15,056 bases of DNA, taken from positions 1 to 15,056 of the forward strand of contig JAEDFN010000045.1 in NCBI GenBank assembly GCA_016292775.1. The letters are read 5' to 3'. Under the pieces are notes generated by a model. That model was not told where the DNA came from. It saw only the letters and a list, made by a program, of their open reading frames with translations, and did no database searches. Below are positions 8,579 through 14,958 of this stretch, piece by piece. Source of the stretch: Paludibacteraceae bacterium. GTDB taxonomy: Bacteria > Bacteroidota > Bacteroidia > Bacteroidales > Paludibacteraceae. The translations under genes were made by a program, and so were the position numbers. How positions within the stretch are numbered: position 1 is the stretch's first letter; each line of letters opens with the position of its first letter.

Positions 8579-9730
8579 ATGAAAAAGATAATTATATTTT
8601 CTATTGCAGTTATTACAATATTCAGCGCTTGTAACAAGGTAGATTATATTGCAAAAGGAGAGAACAAATTCGACTTGGTATTCATCACGACAAACAAAGA
8701 CGCCGAAAATTATTGGGCTCCACTCACTACGTTGGTCGACGAATATTTTGGCACAGTGATAATACCACTCAACAGCGACAGCACTAAAGCGATGATGCAA
8801 CTTCAAAAAATGATGGATGAGAGAAAACCCGCTACGATGACCCTCTTCTTCACATCTGAGGCCGCAAATATCTGCAATATCTTCTGCTCAAACAACAAAG
8901 AAAAGATATCCATGTCAATACCTATCGACGACATAGAGCAATGGAAACAAATACTTCCGGAATATATGCAAGCCACAAAAGATTTTTATTCCGAATACGA
9001 AAAGCGAGTGGATTTATTGACAAAAAATGGATTCAATGACGCAGACACAACACAATGTGAGTGGAACTATGAATTGACGGCAGAAGAAAAAGAGAAGATT
9101 ATGAACTATTTCCAACTAGATACCCTGATAAACGACAAGAAAGAGACATGGCAAAAAGCGTTGGCAATAGGTAAATTTGTATCGACAAATATCCCTCACG
9201 GCAATCAAAAAACACAACCACTAGCAAAAGATGCTATCACTCTTTGGGAATTTACAAAAGCTGTAGAACCCGCTATCAACTGTCGTTTACATAGTTTTTT
9301 CACCTCACAATTACTGACATCTGCCGGAATAAAAAACAGAATATTAACATGCTTACCTTATGATTCTACAGACGGCGACTGCCACGTAGTAAATATTGTA
9401 TGGATACCGGAACAAAAGAAATGGGCAATGCTTGACACCGACCAGAGTATAATCGTTGTTGACGAAAACGGCACTCCATTATCACCATTCGAAATGAGAC
9501 GCCAATATACGGAAGGGAAACATTTTACTATACTATCGAACTACACCGAACCGATCGACAATATGGACTATTACACATCATATATGGCAAAAAACACCTG
9601 TTGGTTCGCATCTCCTGTTGATTATGCCGACACTATTCAAAATTGCCTTGTACCTGTCGGAATGAAGCCATGGGCATACAAAAACAACTATATATCCACA
9701 CAAAGCGAAATAGAATTTTCAAAAGAATAA
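8579..9730 (+). CDS. Lipoprotein with transglutaminase-like domain
   Basis: This 383-residue product starts with a lipoprotein signal peptide ending in IFSAC, with the lipidated Cys at 18 and no long linker. The middle and C-terminal part resemble a transglutaminase/papain-like fold. A helix with the candidate nucleophile Cys235 (INCRLHSFFTSQLLTSAGI) is followed by candidate His269 (DGDCHVVNIVWIPEQKKW) and Asp286 (MLDTD) at the spacing and in the order of the family's Cys-His-Asp triad. In bacteria such domains are mostly peptidases or remodel proteins or peptides rather than true cross-linkers. The roughly 180-residue N-terminal part is not recognised. As last gene of the operon with the outer-membrane receptor, it probably acts at the envelope on material the receptor handles (inference). 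Confidence 0.78.
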   Translation: MKKIIIFSIAVITIFSACNKVDYIAKGENKFDLVFITTNKDAENYWAPLTTLVDEYFGTVIIPLNSDSTKAMMQLQKMMDERKPATMTLFFTSEAANICNIFCSNNKEKISMSIPIDDIEQWKQILPEYMQATKDFYSEYEKRVDLLTKNGFNDADTTQCEWNYELTAEEKEKIMNYFQLDTLINDKKETWQKALAIGKFVSTNIPHGNQKTQPLAKDAITLWEFTKAVEPAINCRLHSFFTSQLLTSAGIKNRILTCLPYDSTDGDCHVVNIVWIPEQKKWAMLDTDQSIIVVDENGTPLSPFEMRRQYTEGKHFTILSNYTEPIDNMDYYTSYMAKNTCWFASPVDYADTIQNCLVPVGMKPWAYKNNYISTQSEIEFSKE

Positions 9731-9768
9731 CATAACATCTATCGTGTAAATATTATTGGTTGACAAAG

Positions 9769-9810
9769 AACGTGCCGATTAGTTTTTTTCTAATCGGCAC
9801 GTTTAGTTTT
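9769..9810 (+). terminator. Intrinsic terminator of the tetR-receptor-lipoprotein operon
   Basis: A perfect 14-bp stem (AACGTGCCGATTAG 9769-9782 with 9790-9803) closes a loop of seven T, followed by a broken T-rich tail (9802-9810). It sits 38 bp after the last stop codon of the operon. The U-tract is imperfect, but the stem is strong. Confidence 0.8.
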
Positions 9811-9845
9811 AAGAACTAATCTAAAAGGGTTAGTAAAAATATTTC

Positions 9846-9983
9846 CTCTCTTTCACGGCAAGGAAATTCTGCTCTTTCTCGGGAAAATAATTTCTTCCTA
9901 CCAATTTTCGGAGGAAATAATCTTCCCACTGTTTCTCGGAGAAAATTTCTTATCAACATCAGTAAATATTTTTCTCGGTCCGG
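9846..9983. repeat. Cluster of degenerate TTTCTCGG-GAAA repeats
   Basis: Five related units carry a CGG core at 9856, 9880, 9909, 9937 and 9976 (spacings 24, 29, 28 and 39 bp). Each core is preceded by a CT-rich run such as TTTCTC and, in four of them, followed by a purine run such as GGAGAAA, often then ATTTCTTCC. Several units are small imperfect inverted repeats (for example TTTCT-cgg-AGAAA at about 9932-9944). No reading frame spans the cluster. It lies between the operon terminator and the tRNA-Arg terminator. The function is unknown. Confidence 0.5.
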
Positions 9984-9992
9984 TATTATACT

Positions 9993-10025
9993 ATAAAAAA
10001 AGAGTGTAGAAAAATTCTACACTCT
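9993..10025 (-). terminator. Intrinsic terminator of tRNA-Arg
   Basis: On the minus strand, an 11-bp perfect stem (10015-10025 with 10001-10011) and a 3-nt loop are followed by a run of T (plus-strand A 9994-10000). It starts 4 bp after the 3' end of the tRNA. Confidence 0.9.
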
Positions 10026-10029
10026 CTTG

Positions 10030-10103
10030 TGACTCCTGCGGGATTCAAACCCACAACCTTCGCATCCGTAGTGCGATGCTCTATTCAGTTGAGCTAAGGA
10101 GCC
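10030..10103 (-). tRNA. tRNA-Arg (anticodon ACG)
   Basis: The minus strand folds into a complete 74-nt cloverleaf. The acceptor stem is GGCTCCT with AGGAGTC (one G-U at 2-71), the D stem is GCTC/GAGC with a 9-nt loop, and the anticodon stem is TCGCA/TGCGA. The loop CTACGGA gives anticodon ACG. The variable region has 5 nt, the T stem is GTGGG/CCCGC with loop TTTGAAT, and the discriminator is A. The ACG anticodon implies A34-to-inosine editing by TadA so that CGU, CGC and CGA are read. The CCA end is not encoded. Confidence 0.95.
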
Positions 10104-10124
10104 TCAAACCCTTAATTGCGAATG

Positions 10125-10156
10125 CAAAGGTAGTACTTTTTTTATTACCCACCAAA
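10125..10156 (-). promoter_or_regulatory. Promoter of tRNA-Arg
   Basis: Minus-strand TTTG (plus 10153-10156), exactly 20 bp, then TACCTTTG (plus 10125-10132) is a full match to the Bacteroidota consensus. Transcription would start near 10118, about 15 nt before the mature tRNA 5' end. Confidence 0.85.
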
Positions 10157-10456
10157 TAAAATGAGATTTATTTTGAAAAAAATATTTACATATCAAGAAC
10201 ATATTAATTATCAAACTATTAACATCACAAAAAACGAAGCATCAACAAAATAACAAGAAAAAAAACAGAACAAATCATGATTTATATTGAACTTAAAAAA
10301 CAAAAAAACATCATAAAACCACACTCGAAAGATGCAGACTACAACAAATACAAATTAATTTATCTCATACCCGTGAATAAAGAAATATCATACTCACAAG
10401 AATACATATCAATATTTATCTTCAAAACAAACTATAAATATTTATATTACCAATCC
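10157..10456. other. AT-rich spacer without a convincing gene
   Basis: About 300 bp between the tRNA-Arg promoter and the first promoter of the DUF5063 operon. A 68-codon frame (10277-10483) encodes a Lys/Tyr/Ile-rich low-complexity peptide without domain features, and it runs into the next promoter, so I do not call it. No structured RNA is evident. Confidence 0.5.
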
Positions 10457-10488
10457 CTTGTCTATTTCCTTAATAATTACTAAATTTG
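10457..10488 (+). promoter_or_regulatory. Distal promoter of the DUF5063 operon
   Basis: CTTG at 10457-10460, 20 bp, then TAAATTTG at 10481-10488. The match is good but the -33 box has one change. It would give a leader of roughly 145 nt before the ATG at 10640. Confidence 0.55.
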
Positions 10489-10572
10489 CGATATTGAAAA
10501 CTCTAATCAATTATTTCAACTCATTTTTGCAGATAATGCATAAGATAGGGAAATATCGTACTAGAAACACTC

Positions 10573-10604
10573 ATTGTAGGAACAAAAAATTATTCTTAAC
10601 TTTG
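10573..10604 (+). promoter_or_regulatory. Proximal promoter of the DUF5063 operon
   Basis: ATTG at 10573-10576 (TTG at 10574-10576), 20 bp, then TAACTTTG at 10597-10604, an exact -7 element. Transcription would start near 10611, about 30 nt before the ATG at 10640. Confidence 0.75.
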
Positions 10605-10639
10605 CATGTTTAAACTAAGCACATATACACCATATCACA

Positions 10640-11182
10640 ATGAGTAAAATTACTAAAGGTAGCATTGAGTTTTTGACTGTAGCGATTGAATTTTGTAAGT
10701 TCATAGAGCAATGTTCTTTGCACCAAAAAGACTTTTTAGATAAGATTTCCAAGCTCTTGCCATTGCTATATTTAAAAGCATCCATGGCAGAAACGGGAGA
10801 ACCTGTATACGATTCCGAGCCGGAAAAATTTGTAGACGAATTTTCTTACAACGAAATAAAAGAAAATATCTCTAACATTCTTGGCGATAAAGATCAGTAT
10901 CTTACGGCTATACACCCCGACATAGCACTTAGCGACAGCGTAATAGCAGCATCTATTTCAGAAGATCTTGCCGACGTGTATCAAGCGGCGAAGGACTTTG
11001 TAGAATCTGCAAAGATTGGTGACGAAAACTTACTCAACGATGCTCTAATAGTATGCATAAACGATTTTAAATCTTATTGGGGAACGCGACTATTGAGTGC
11101 GGAACTCGCCATTCACCAAATAATAACCTCTACGGACGACGACACGGACGAACCAATAATCACCTCAAAACCTGCATTATAG
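10640..11182 (+). CDS. DUF5063 domain protein
   Basis: The 180-residue acidic, mostly helical protein resembles the DUF5063 family of Bacteroidota, a family with no established function. It has no signal peptide, membrane segment or catalytic motif that I can name. The N-terminal half contains helices such as IEFLTVAIEFCKFIEQC, and the C-terminal half has DFKSYWGTRLLSAELAIHQII before an Asp-rich tail (STDDDTDEP). In this phylum DUF5063 genes often stand directly before a DEDDy exonuclease gene, as here. The stop TAG shares its G with the GTG start of the exonuclease, so translation is likely coupled. This suggests a shared nucleic-acid-related job, which is inferred from context. Confidence 0.8.
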   Translation: MSKITKGSIEFLTVAIEFCKFIEQCSLHQKDFLDKISKLLPLLYLKASMAETGEPVYDSEPEKFVDEFSYNEIKENISNILGDKDQYLTAIHPDIALSDSVIAASISEDLADVYQAAKDFVESAKIGDENLLNDALIVCINDFKSYWGTRLLSAELAIHQIITSTDDDTDEPIITSKPAL

Positions 11183-11826
11183 TGACTACTTTTTCAGCAA
11201 CAATAGACAAAGAAATAATTAAAGATTTACCCGGGAGCAAGTTTTCCGGAGAAATCATTATTATCGATAACACAAAAGATGTTTCTTCCGCAATAAAAGA
11301 GCTTAAGCAATCGGAATTTGTAGGTTTTGACACAGAAACGAAACCCACATTCAAAGTTGGTCAACATAGCAAAATTTCACTATTGCAATTGGCTACACAG
11401 AACAAAGCTTTTCTATTCAGACTCAATATGATAGGAATGAATTCGTCTTTAAAAAGATATTTAGAAAACGAGCAATACACAAAAATAGGGCTTTCCGTTA
11501 AAGATGATTTTCGGGCTCTACAAGATTGGATGCCTTGCAGACCGAACAATTTCATTGAATTACAAAAATACGTACAATTTTTCGGCATCGAAGAGATGAG
11601 TTTACGAAAAATATATGCCATAATTTTCGGAAAAAGAATTTCCAAACGCGAACGCCTATCCAATTGGGAAGCCCCTACCCTATCTCCGGAACAAATCAAA
11701 TATGCAGCTACCGACGCATGGGCTTGTATCGAGATATATAACTACTTGACAAGTTGCATCAACGACATTGAAGAGCCGCCTGTATCAAATTTACAATACA
11801 CTATTTTCAGCAAGAAAAAGAGATGA
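11182..11826 (+). CDS. DEDDy-type 3'-5' exonuclease domain protein
   Basis: This is a DnaQ-fold nuclease of the RNase D/WRN-exonuclease type, expected to remove nucleotides from 3' ends of DNA or RNA with two metal ions. Counting from the GTG at 11182 (214 residues), Exo I is FDTET with Asp50 and Glu52. Exo II is IGLSVKDDFRAL with Asp109, and Exo III is YAATDAWA with Tyr174 and Asp178, so all DEDDy ligands are present. No HRDC or helicase domain is attached. The GTG start gives the family-like N-terminus (TTFSATIDKEIIKDLP). The ATG at 11077 would add about 35 residues of out-of-frame DUF5063 sequence and is rejected. The GTG overlaps the upstream stop (TAGTG), and the 3' end overlaps the methyltransferase by ATGA. 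Whether the substrate is RNA or DNA is not known. Confidence 0.87.
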   Translation: MTTFSATIDKEIIKDLPGSKFSGEIIIIDNTKDVSSAIKELKQSEFVGFDTETKPTFKVGQHSKISLLQLATQNKAFLFRLNMIGMNSSLKRYLENEQYTKIGLSVKDDFRALQDWMPCRPNNFIELQKYVQFFGIEEMSLRKIYAIIFGKRISKRERLSNWEAPTLSPEQIKYAATDAWACIEIYNYLTSCINDIEEPPVSNLQYTIFSKKKR

Positions 11827-12998
11827 TTACCATACAACTAAAAGCAAAAAAAGAGGAAAACGTACTTAGGTTTCACCCATGGATTTTTTCCGGAGCTATA
11901 GCCAAAATTTACGGCAAACCCGAAGAGGGTGATATAGTAAAAGTCACAGACAACAAGGGCAATTTTCTTGCTATAGGTCACTACCAAATAGGAAGTATTA
12001 CTGTACGCATACTGAGTTTCACGGAGCAGCTTATTAATCGCTACTTTTGGAAAGATCGATTAACGAAAGCTTACGATATGCGTAAATCGTTGAATTTAAA
12101 TGAATCGACGAAAACCACAGCTTATAGACTTGTGCATGGCGAGGGCGATAATCTACCGGGCCTTATCATTGATATTTACGGCAATACCGCAGTAATGCAG
12201 GCACACTCCGTAGGCATGCACTATGCCAAAGATGTCATTGCGGAAGTATTAATAGAAATAATACCCGAAGTCACCAACGTTTACTACAAATCATCCAATA
12301 CACTACCTTACAAAGCCCCTGTTAAAGCTATTGACGAATACCTCATCGGGGGAGGCGAAGAGAATATTGCTATGGAAAATGGTATAAAATTTTTCCCTAA
12401 TTGGATAGAAGGACAAAAAACGGGTTTCTTCATCGACCAACGAGATAATCGGAGTCTGCTCGAACAATATTCTAAAGGCAGAAATGTACTGAATATGTTC
12501 TGCTACACCGGAGGATTTTCTTTATACGCAATGCGCGGAGGTGCAAATTGCGTACACTCCGTTGACAGTAGCGAAAAAGCTATTGAGCTGACAAACAAAA
12601 ACATAGAATTGAATTTTGGCAACGACAAACGTCACGAAGCTTTTGTAGCCGACGCTTTTAAATTTTTAGATACTATTGATGATAAATACGACTTGATAGT
12701 ATTAGATCCTCCGGCTTTTGCAAAACATCGTGATGCTCTTCACAACGCACTACAAGGTTATCGCCGCATCAATTTGGCGGCATTCCAAAAAATAAAAAAA
12801 GGTGGCGTATTATTTACCTTCTCTTGCTCTCAAGCCGTTAATAAAGAGCAATTTAGGCTTGCAGTATTTACAGCTGCCGCTCAAAGTGGTAGAACGGTAA
12901 AAATTTTACACCAACTCACACAACCTAAAGACCATCCTATAAATATCTATCACCCTGAAGGTGAATATTTAAAAGGATTGGTTTTATATGTAGAATAA
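11823..12998 (+). CDS. RlmI-like class I SAM-dependent rRNA (cytosine-C5) methyltransferase
   Basis: At 391 residues it matches RlmI/YccW-type enzymes, which methylate C5 of a cytosine in 23S rRNA. An N-terminal PUA RNA-binding domain covers about 1-75 (HPWIFSGAI, GDIVKVTDNKGNFLAIG). A middle EEHEH-like region includes YRLVHGEGDNLPGLIIDIYG (101-120). The C-terminal Rossmann methyltransferase has GQKTGFFIDQRDNR (197-210), SAM-binding NMFCYTGGFSLYA (224-236), VDSS, DPPAFAKH (295-302) and FSCSQ with candidate catalytic Cys335. The C1962-equivalent target is assumed from the family; a paralogue with another target is possible. It starts within the exonuclease stop (ATGA), and the DUF2147 gene follows 16 bp later. 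Confidence 0.88.
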   Translation: MITIQLKAKKEENVLRFHPWIFSGAIAKIYGKPEEGDIVKVTDNKGNFLAIGHYQIGSITVRILSFTEQLINRYFWKDRLTKAYDMRKSLNLNESTKTTAYRLVHGEGDNLPGLIIDIYGNTAVMQAHSVGMHYAKDVIAEVLIEIIPEVTNVYYKSSNTLPYKAPVKAIDEYLIGGGEENIAMENGIKFFPNWIEGQKTGFFIDQRDNRSLLEQYSKGRNVLNMFCYTGGFSLYAMRGGANCVHSVDSSEKAIELTNKNIELNFGNDKRHEAFVADAFKFLDTIDDKYDLIVLDPPAFAKHRDALHNALQGYRRINLAAFQKIKKGGVLFTFSCSQAVNKEQFRLAVFTAAAQSGRTVKILHQLTQPKDHPINIYHPEGEYLKGLVLYVE

Positions 12999-13014
12999 TT
13001 TAATTTACTTCATC

Positions 13015-13464
13015 ATGGCTAAAAAAATTATACTCACAATTATCATCTGTTTATGTAGTTTCTTCTCTTCGATAAATGCACAGATAGAGATGATTTTAGG
13101 GGATTGGACCACAATCGACGACAAAGAAAACATTCCCGTGTCCGTAGTACATATTTTCAAAGCAACTAATGGAAAATATTATGGCAAAATCACCAAGATA
13201 TTGGTAGAAGGTTATGAAGATATGAAATGTACAAAATGCACCGGGGAACTCCATAACGCACCTGTTGTGGGAATGATTATTCTCAAAGATATGGAATGGA
13301 AAGATGGAAAACTCTGCGGTGGTTCCGTATTAGACCCAAATAACGGCAAAACTTATTACGGCAAAATTTGGTATGACCCGAAAAGCAAGAAACTTATATT
13401 ACGCGGATCGCTTGATAAAAAGGGAATTTTAGGTAGAAATCAAGAGTGGATAAAAACAAAATAA
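13015..13464 (+). CDS. Secreted DUF2147 protein
   Basis: This 149-residue protein has a signal peptide with cleavage likely after Ala22 (SSINA-QIE). The mature part fits DUF2147: ILGDWTTIDD, then IFKATNGKYYGKITKIL, a CTKC pair (Cys72, Cys75), PVVGMIILKDM, GGSVLDPNNGKTYYGKI (102-118), LRGSL and the closing GRNQEW (140-145). The family is predicted to be a periplasmic or secreted beta-barrel-like (lipocalin-like) domain of unknown function. It is the last gene of the DUF5063-exonuclease-methyltransferase operon, 16 bp after the preceding stop. The link between a secreted protein and the cytoplasmic nucleic-acid enzymes is not evident and may be incidental. Confidence 0.85.
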   Translation: MAKKIILTIIICLCSFFSSINAQIEMILGDWTTIDDKENIPVSVVHIFKATNGKYYGKITKILVEGYEDMKCTKCTGELHNAPVVGMIILKDMEWKDGKLCGGSVLDPNNGKTYYGKIWYDPKSKKLILRGSLDKKGILGRNQEWIKTK

Positions 13465-13577
13465 TAGCAAATATGCCGTTTTTACGTCAAAAACCAATTT
13501 TTGACACGATAAAATTACTTTTTATCACTTCATTTTAAATATATTTCCCCGAGAGTAACGTGAATATCATTTAAATA

Positions 13578-13616
13578 TATGCTGTATATCACAAAATGAT
13601 ATACAGCATAATTTTT
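13578..13616 (+). terminator. Probable terminator of the DUF5063-DUF2147 operon
   Basis: A perfect 13-bp stem (TATGCTGTATATC 13578-13590 with 13598-13610) and a 7-nt loop are followed by a T run (13612-13616). It lies 113 bp after the DUF2147 stop. The stem is AT-rich, so it is moderate in strength; an operator-like palindrome is an alternative reading. Confidence 0.6.
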
Positions 13617-13718
13617 ATATAAACAAATAATAATCAGTATTTTAAATATATCAATACAAAAACAACATACTTCTTTTGTATTAAAAATAGTTAAATATCT
13701 AATTTTTATTGCATCTAC

Positions 13719-13750
13719 TATTGACATAATAGTAAAATGTCGTATATTTG
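13719..13750 (+). promoter_or_regulatory. Promoter of the rlmN leader transcript
   Basis: TATATTTG at 13743-13750 matches TAnnTTTG exactly, and TTG at 13721-13723 gives a 19-bp spacer, within the known range. Transcription would begin near 13755-13758, only about 6-9 nt before the leader-peptide ATG. No other promoter fits between the downstream terminator hairpin and rlmN. Confidence 0.75.
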
Positions 13751-13763
13751 CATTGTGTTTTTC

Positions 13764-13796
13764 ATGGTATTAGATTTAAGGTTAAGAAAAGATTGA
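13764..13796 (+). CDS. Candidate rlmN leader peptide MVLDLRLRKD
   Basis: A 10-codon frame begins 14 bp after the -7 element and ends at TGA 13794-13796, immediately before the first arm of the attenuator hairpin. The peptide MVLDLRLRKD has three Leu (all TTA), two Arg and an Arg-Leu-Arg motif at residues 6-8, the +X+ pattern known to arrest macrolide-bound ribosomes. No Shine-Dalgarno site is present, which is normal in this phylum, and the 5' leader would be very short. The case rests on the abutting structure, not on coding statistics, so translation is a hypothesis. Confidence 0.5.
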   Translation: MVLDLRLRKD

Positions 13797-13845
13797 GGTA
13801 GCCGTGGTGGCTGCCCTTTCTTGTTTTAGAAGGGTAGCCTTTTTT
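13797..13845 (+). promoter_or_regulatory. Attenuator: mutually exclusive anti-terminator and terminator hairpins upstream of rlmN
   Basis: Arm 2 (GGTAGCC 13797-13803) can pair with arm 3 (GGCTGCC 13809-13815) around a GTGGT loop. Alternatively arm 3 (GGCTGCCCTT 13809-13818) pairs with arm 4 (AAGGGTAGCC 13830-13839) and is followed by six T (13840-13845), forming an intrinsic terminator. The two structures share arm 3 and exclude each other, because GGTAGCC is repeated in arms 2 and 4. A ribosome finishing the leader peptide would cover arm 2 and favour termination. A ribosome held earlier would free arm 2 and allow rlmN expression. A free-standing small RNA of about 90 nt is the main alternative. 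Confidence 0.65.
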
Positions 13846-13878
13846 ATTGAAACATCAACAAATCAGTCATAAAATAAT

Positions 13879-14910
13879 ATGGGTAGTAAGGAGCCATTGT
13901 TAGGAAAAAGTCCAGAAGAGCTAAAAGAAATTGTTATCAACAACCATTTACCGGTATTCACAGCAAAGCAAATCACCGAATGGATATACAAGAAGCGCGC
14001 ACAATCGATAGACGAGATGACGAACATTTCGCTTAAAGGTCGTGAAACGCTCAAAGAGAGCTATACAATAGGCACTACTAATCCGATTTGGAGTGCAGAG
14101 AGCACCGACGGCACAAAAAAATATCTATTTGAAACAGCACACGGAAATATTGAAACCGTATATATCCCGGAAGATGACAGAGCCACCCTTTGCGTATCGT
14201 GCCAAGTAGGGTGCAAGATGAACTGTCTTTTTTGCATGACCGGAAAACAAGGTTGGTCCGGAAACCTCACACCTGCCGAAATATTAAACCAAATACTATC
14301 TATTCCCGATAGCACAAAACTCACTAACATTGTATTCATGGGGATGGGCGAGCCATTCGACAATTTGCTCACAATACTTAAAGTATGTAAAACAGTGACT
14401 TCCGACTATGGACTTGGATGGAGTCCGCACAGAATTACGGTTTCCACCGTTGGAGTTATTCCGGGAATGATACAATTCATAAAAGAAACCGACTGCCATC
14501 TTGCAATATCGCTACACAATCCGATACCCGAAGAGAGGGCGGAAATTATGCCGATGGAAAAAAAATACAGCATTACTGACGTCATCACAGAGCTGAAGAA
14601 ATATGATTGGGAGCACCAACGAAGAGTTTCTTTTGAATACATAGTATTTGAAGGGATAAACGACACGCAACGGCACGCAACGGCACTATTAAAACTCCTA
14701 AAGGGATTACACTGCAGAATTAACCTAATCAGATTTCACAAAATTCCGGAGTTATCTTATTGCAGTCCTTCCGAAAGTAAGATGATAGCTTTTCGCGACT
14801 ATCTTAGCAATAATGGTATAATATGTACAATACGCCGCTCAAGAGGCGAAGATATAATGGCTGCATGTGGCTTATTATCAAGCAACCACAAGCACGATAA
14901 AATACAATAA
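13879..14910 (+). CDS. rlmN: Dual-specificity RNA (adenine-C2) methyltransferase RlmN
   Basis: RlmN is a radical-SAM enzyme that makes m2A at A2503 of 23S rRNA, at the entrance of the nascent-peptide tunnel, and at A37 of some tRNAs. The 343-residue product has normal length. It has an N-terminal RNA-binding region (about 1-90), the [4Fe-4S] motif C112-KMN-C116-LF-C119, GMGEP at 155-159, the LRxMP-like EIMPMEKKYS segment (222-231) and the methyl-carrying cysteine in GEDIMAACG (Cys330). Cfr (A2503-C8) is a relative, but the RlmN-like N-terminus, the RRSRGEDIMAACGLL ending and the housekeeping setting favour RlmN. The ATG at 13879 follows the attenuator terminator by 33 bp, so expression should depend on readthrough. 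Its stop lies in the first unit of an 18-bp repeat. Confidence 0.94.
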   Translation: MGSKEPLLGKSPEELKEIVINNHLPVFTAKQITEWIYKKRAQSIDEMTNISLKGRETLKESYTIGTTNPIWSAESTDGTKKYLFETAHGNIETVYIPEDDRATLCVSCQVGCKMNCLFCMTGKQGWSGNLTPAEILNQILSIPDSTKLTNIVFMGMGEPFDNLLTILKVCKTVTSDYGLGWSPHRITVSTVGVIPGMIQFIKETDCHLAISLHNPIPEERAEIMPMEKKYSITDVITELKKYDWEHQRRVSFEYIVFEGINDTQRHATALLKLLKGLHCRINLIRFHKIPELSYCSPSESKMIAFRDYLSNNGIICTIRRSRGEDIMAACGLLSSNHKHDKIQ

Positions 14911-14958
14911 TAAAGGCAATTTCAATAATAATAGGAGCTACAATAATCAAGGCAACTA
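14905..14958 (+). repeat. Three degenerate 18-bp tandem repeats at the 3' end of rlmN
   Basis: Three successive 18-bp units start with CAATAAT: 14905-14922, 14923-14940 and 14941-14958. A further CAATAA begins at 14959. The rlmN stop codon (14908-14910) lies in the first unit, and in-frame TAA/TAG codons recur. In the +1 frame the units read as an Asn/Gly/Tyr-rich peptide (NNKGNFNNNRSYNNQGNYN), a composition common in tails of RNA-binding proteins of this phylum. Confidence 0.7.

Noticed and set aside
9846..9983. CRISPR array
   Set aside because: Units are degenerate, irregularly spaced and have no unique spacers of constant length, and no cas genes are present.
10277..10483. 68-codon open frame between tRNA-Arg and the DUF5063 operon
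   Set aside because: The peptide is Lys/Tyr/Ile-rich low-complexity translation of AT-rich DNA, has no domain features, lacks its own promoter and runs into the distal operon promoter.
10606..10647. 13-codon frame overlapping the DUF5063 start, possible leader peptide
   Set aside because: Its ATG lies only 1 bp after the proximal -7 box, so most transcripts would lack it, and no alternative hairpins accompany it.
11077..11181. Upstream ATG extension of the exonuclease frame
   Set aside because: These 35 codons overlap the DUF5063 coding sequence in another frame, and the family-like N-terminus begins at the GTG at 11182.
13486..13505. 8-bp inverted repeat (GTCAAAAA) just after the DUF2147 gene
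   Set aside because: The stem is AT-rich and short with no T run after it; the 13578-13610 hairpin is a better terminator.
14664..14686. 10-bp tandem repeat (CACGCAACGG) inside rlmN, possible frameshift
   Set aside because: The protein reads correctly through it (NDTQRHATALLKLL), matching the expected RlmN sequence on both sides, so no frame change has occurred.
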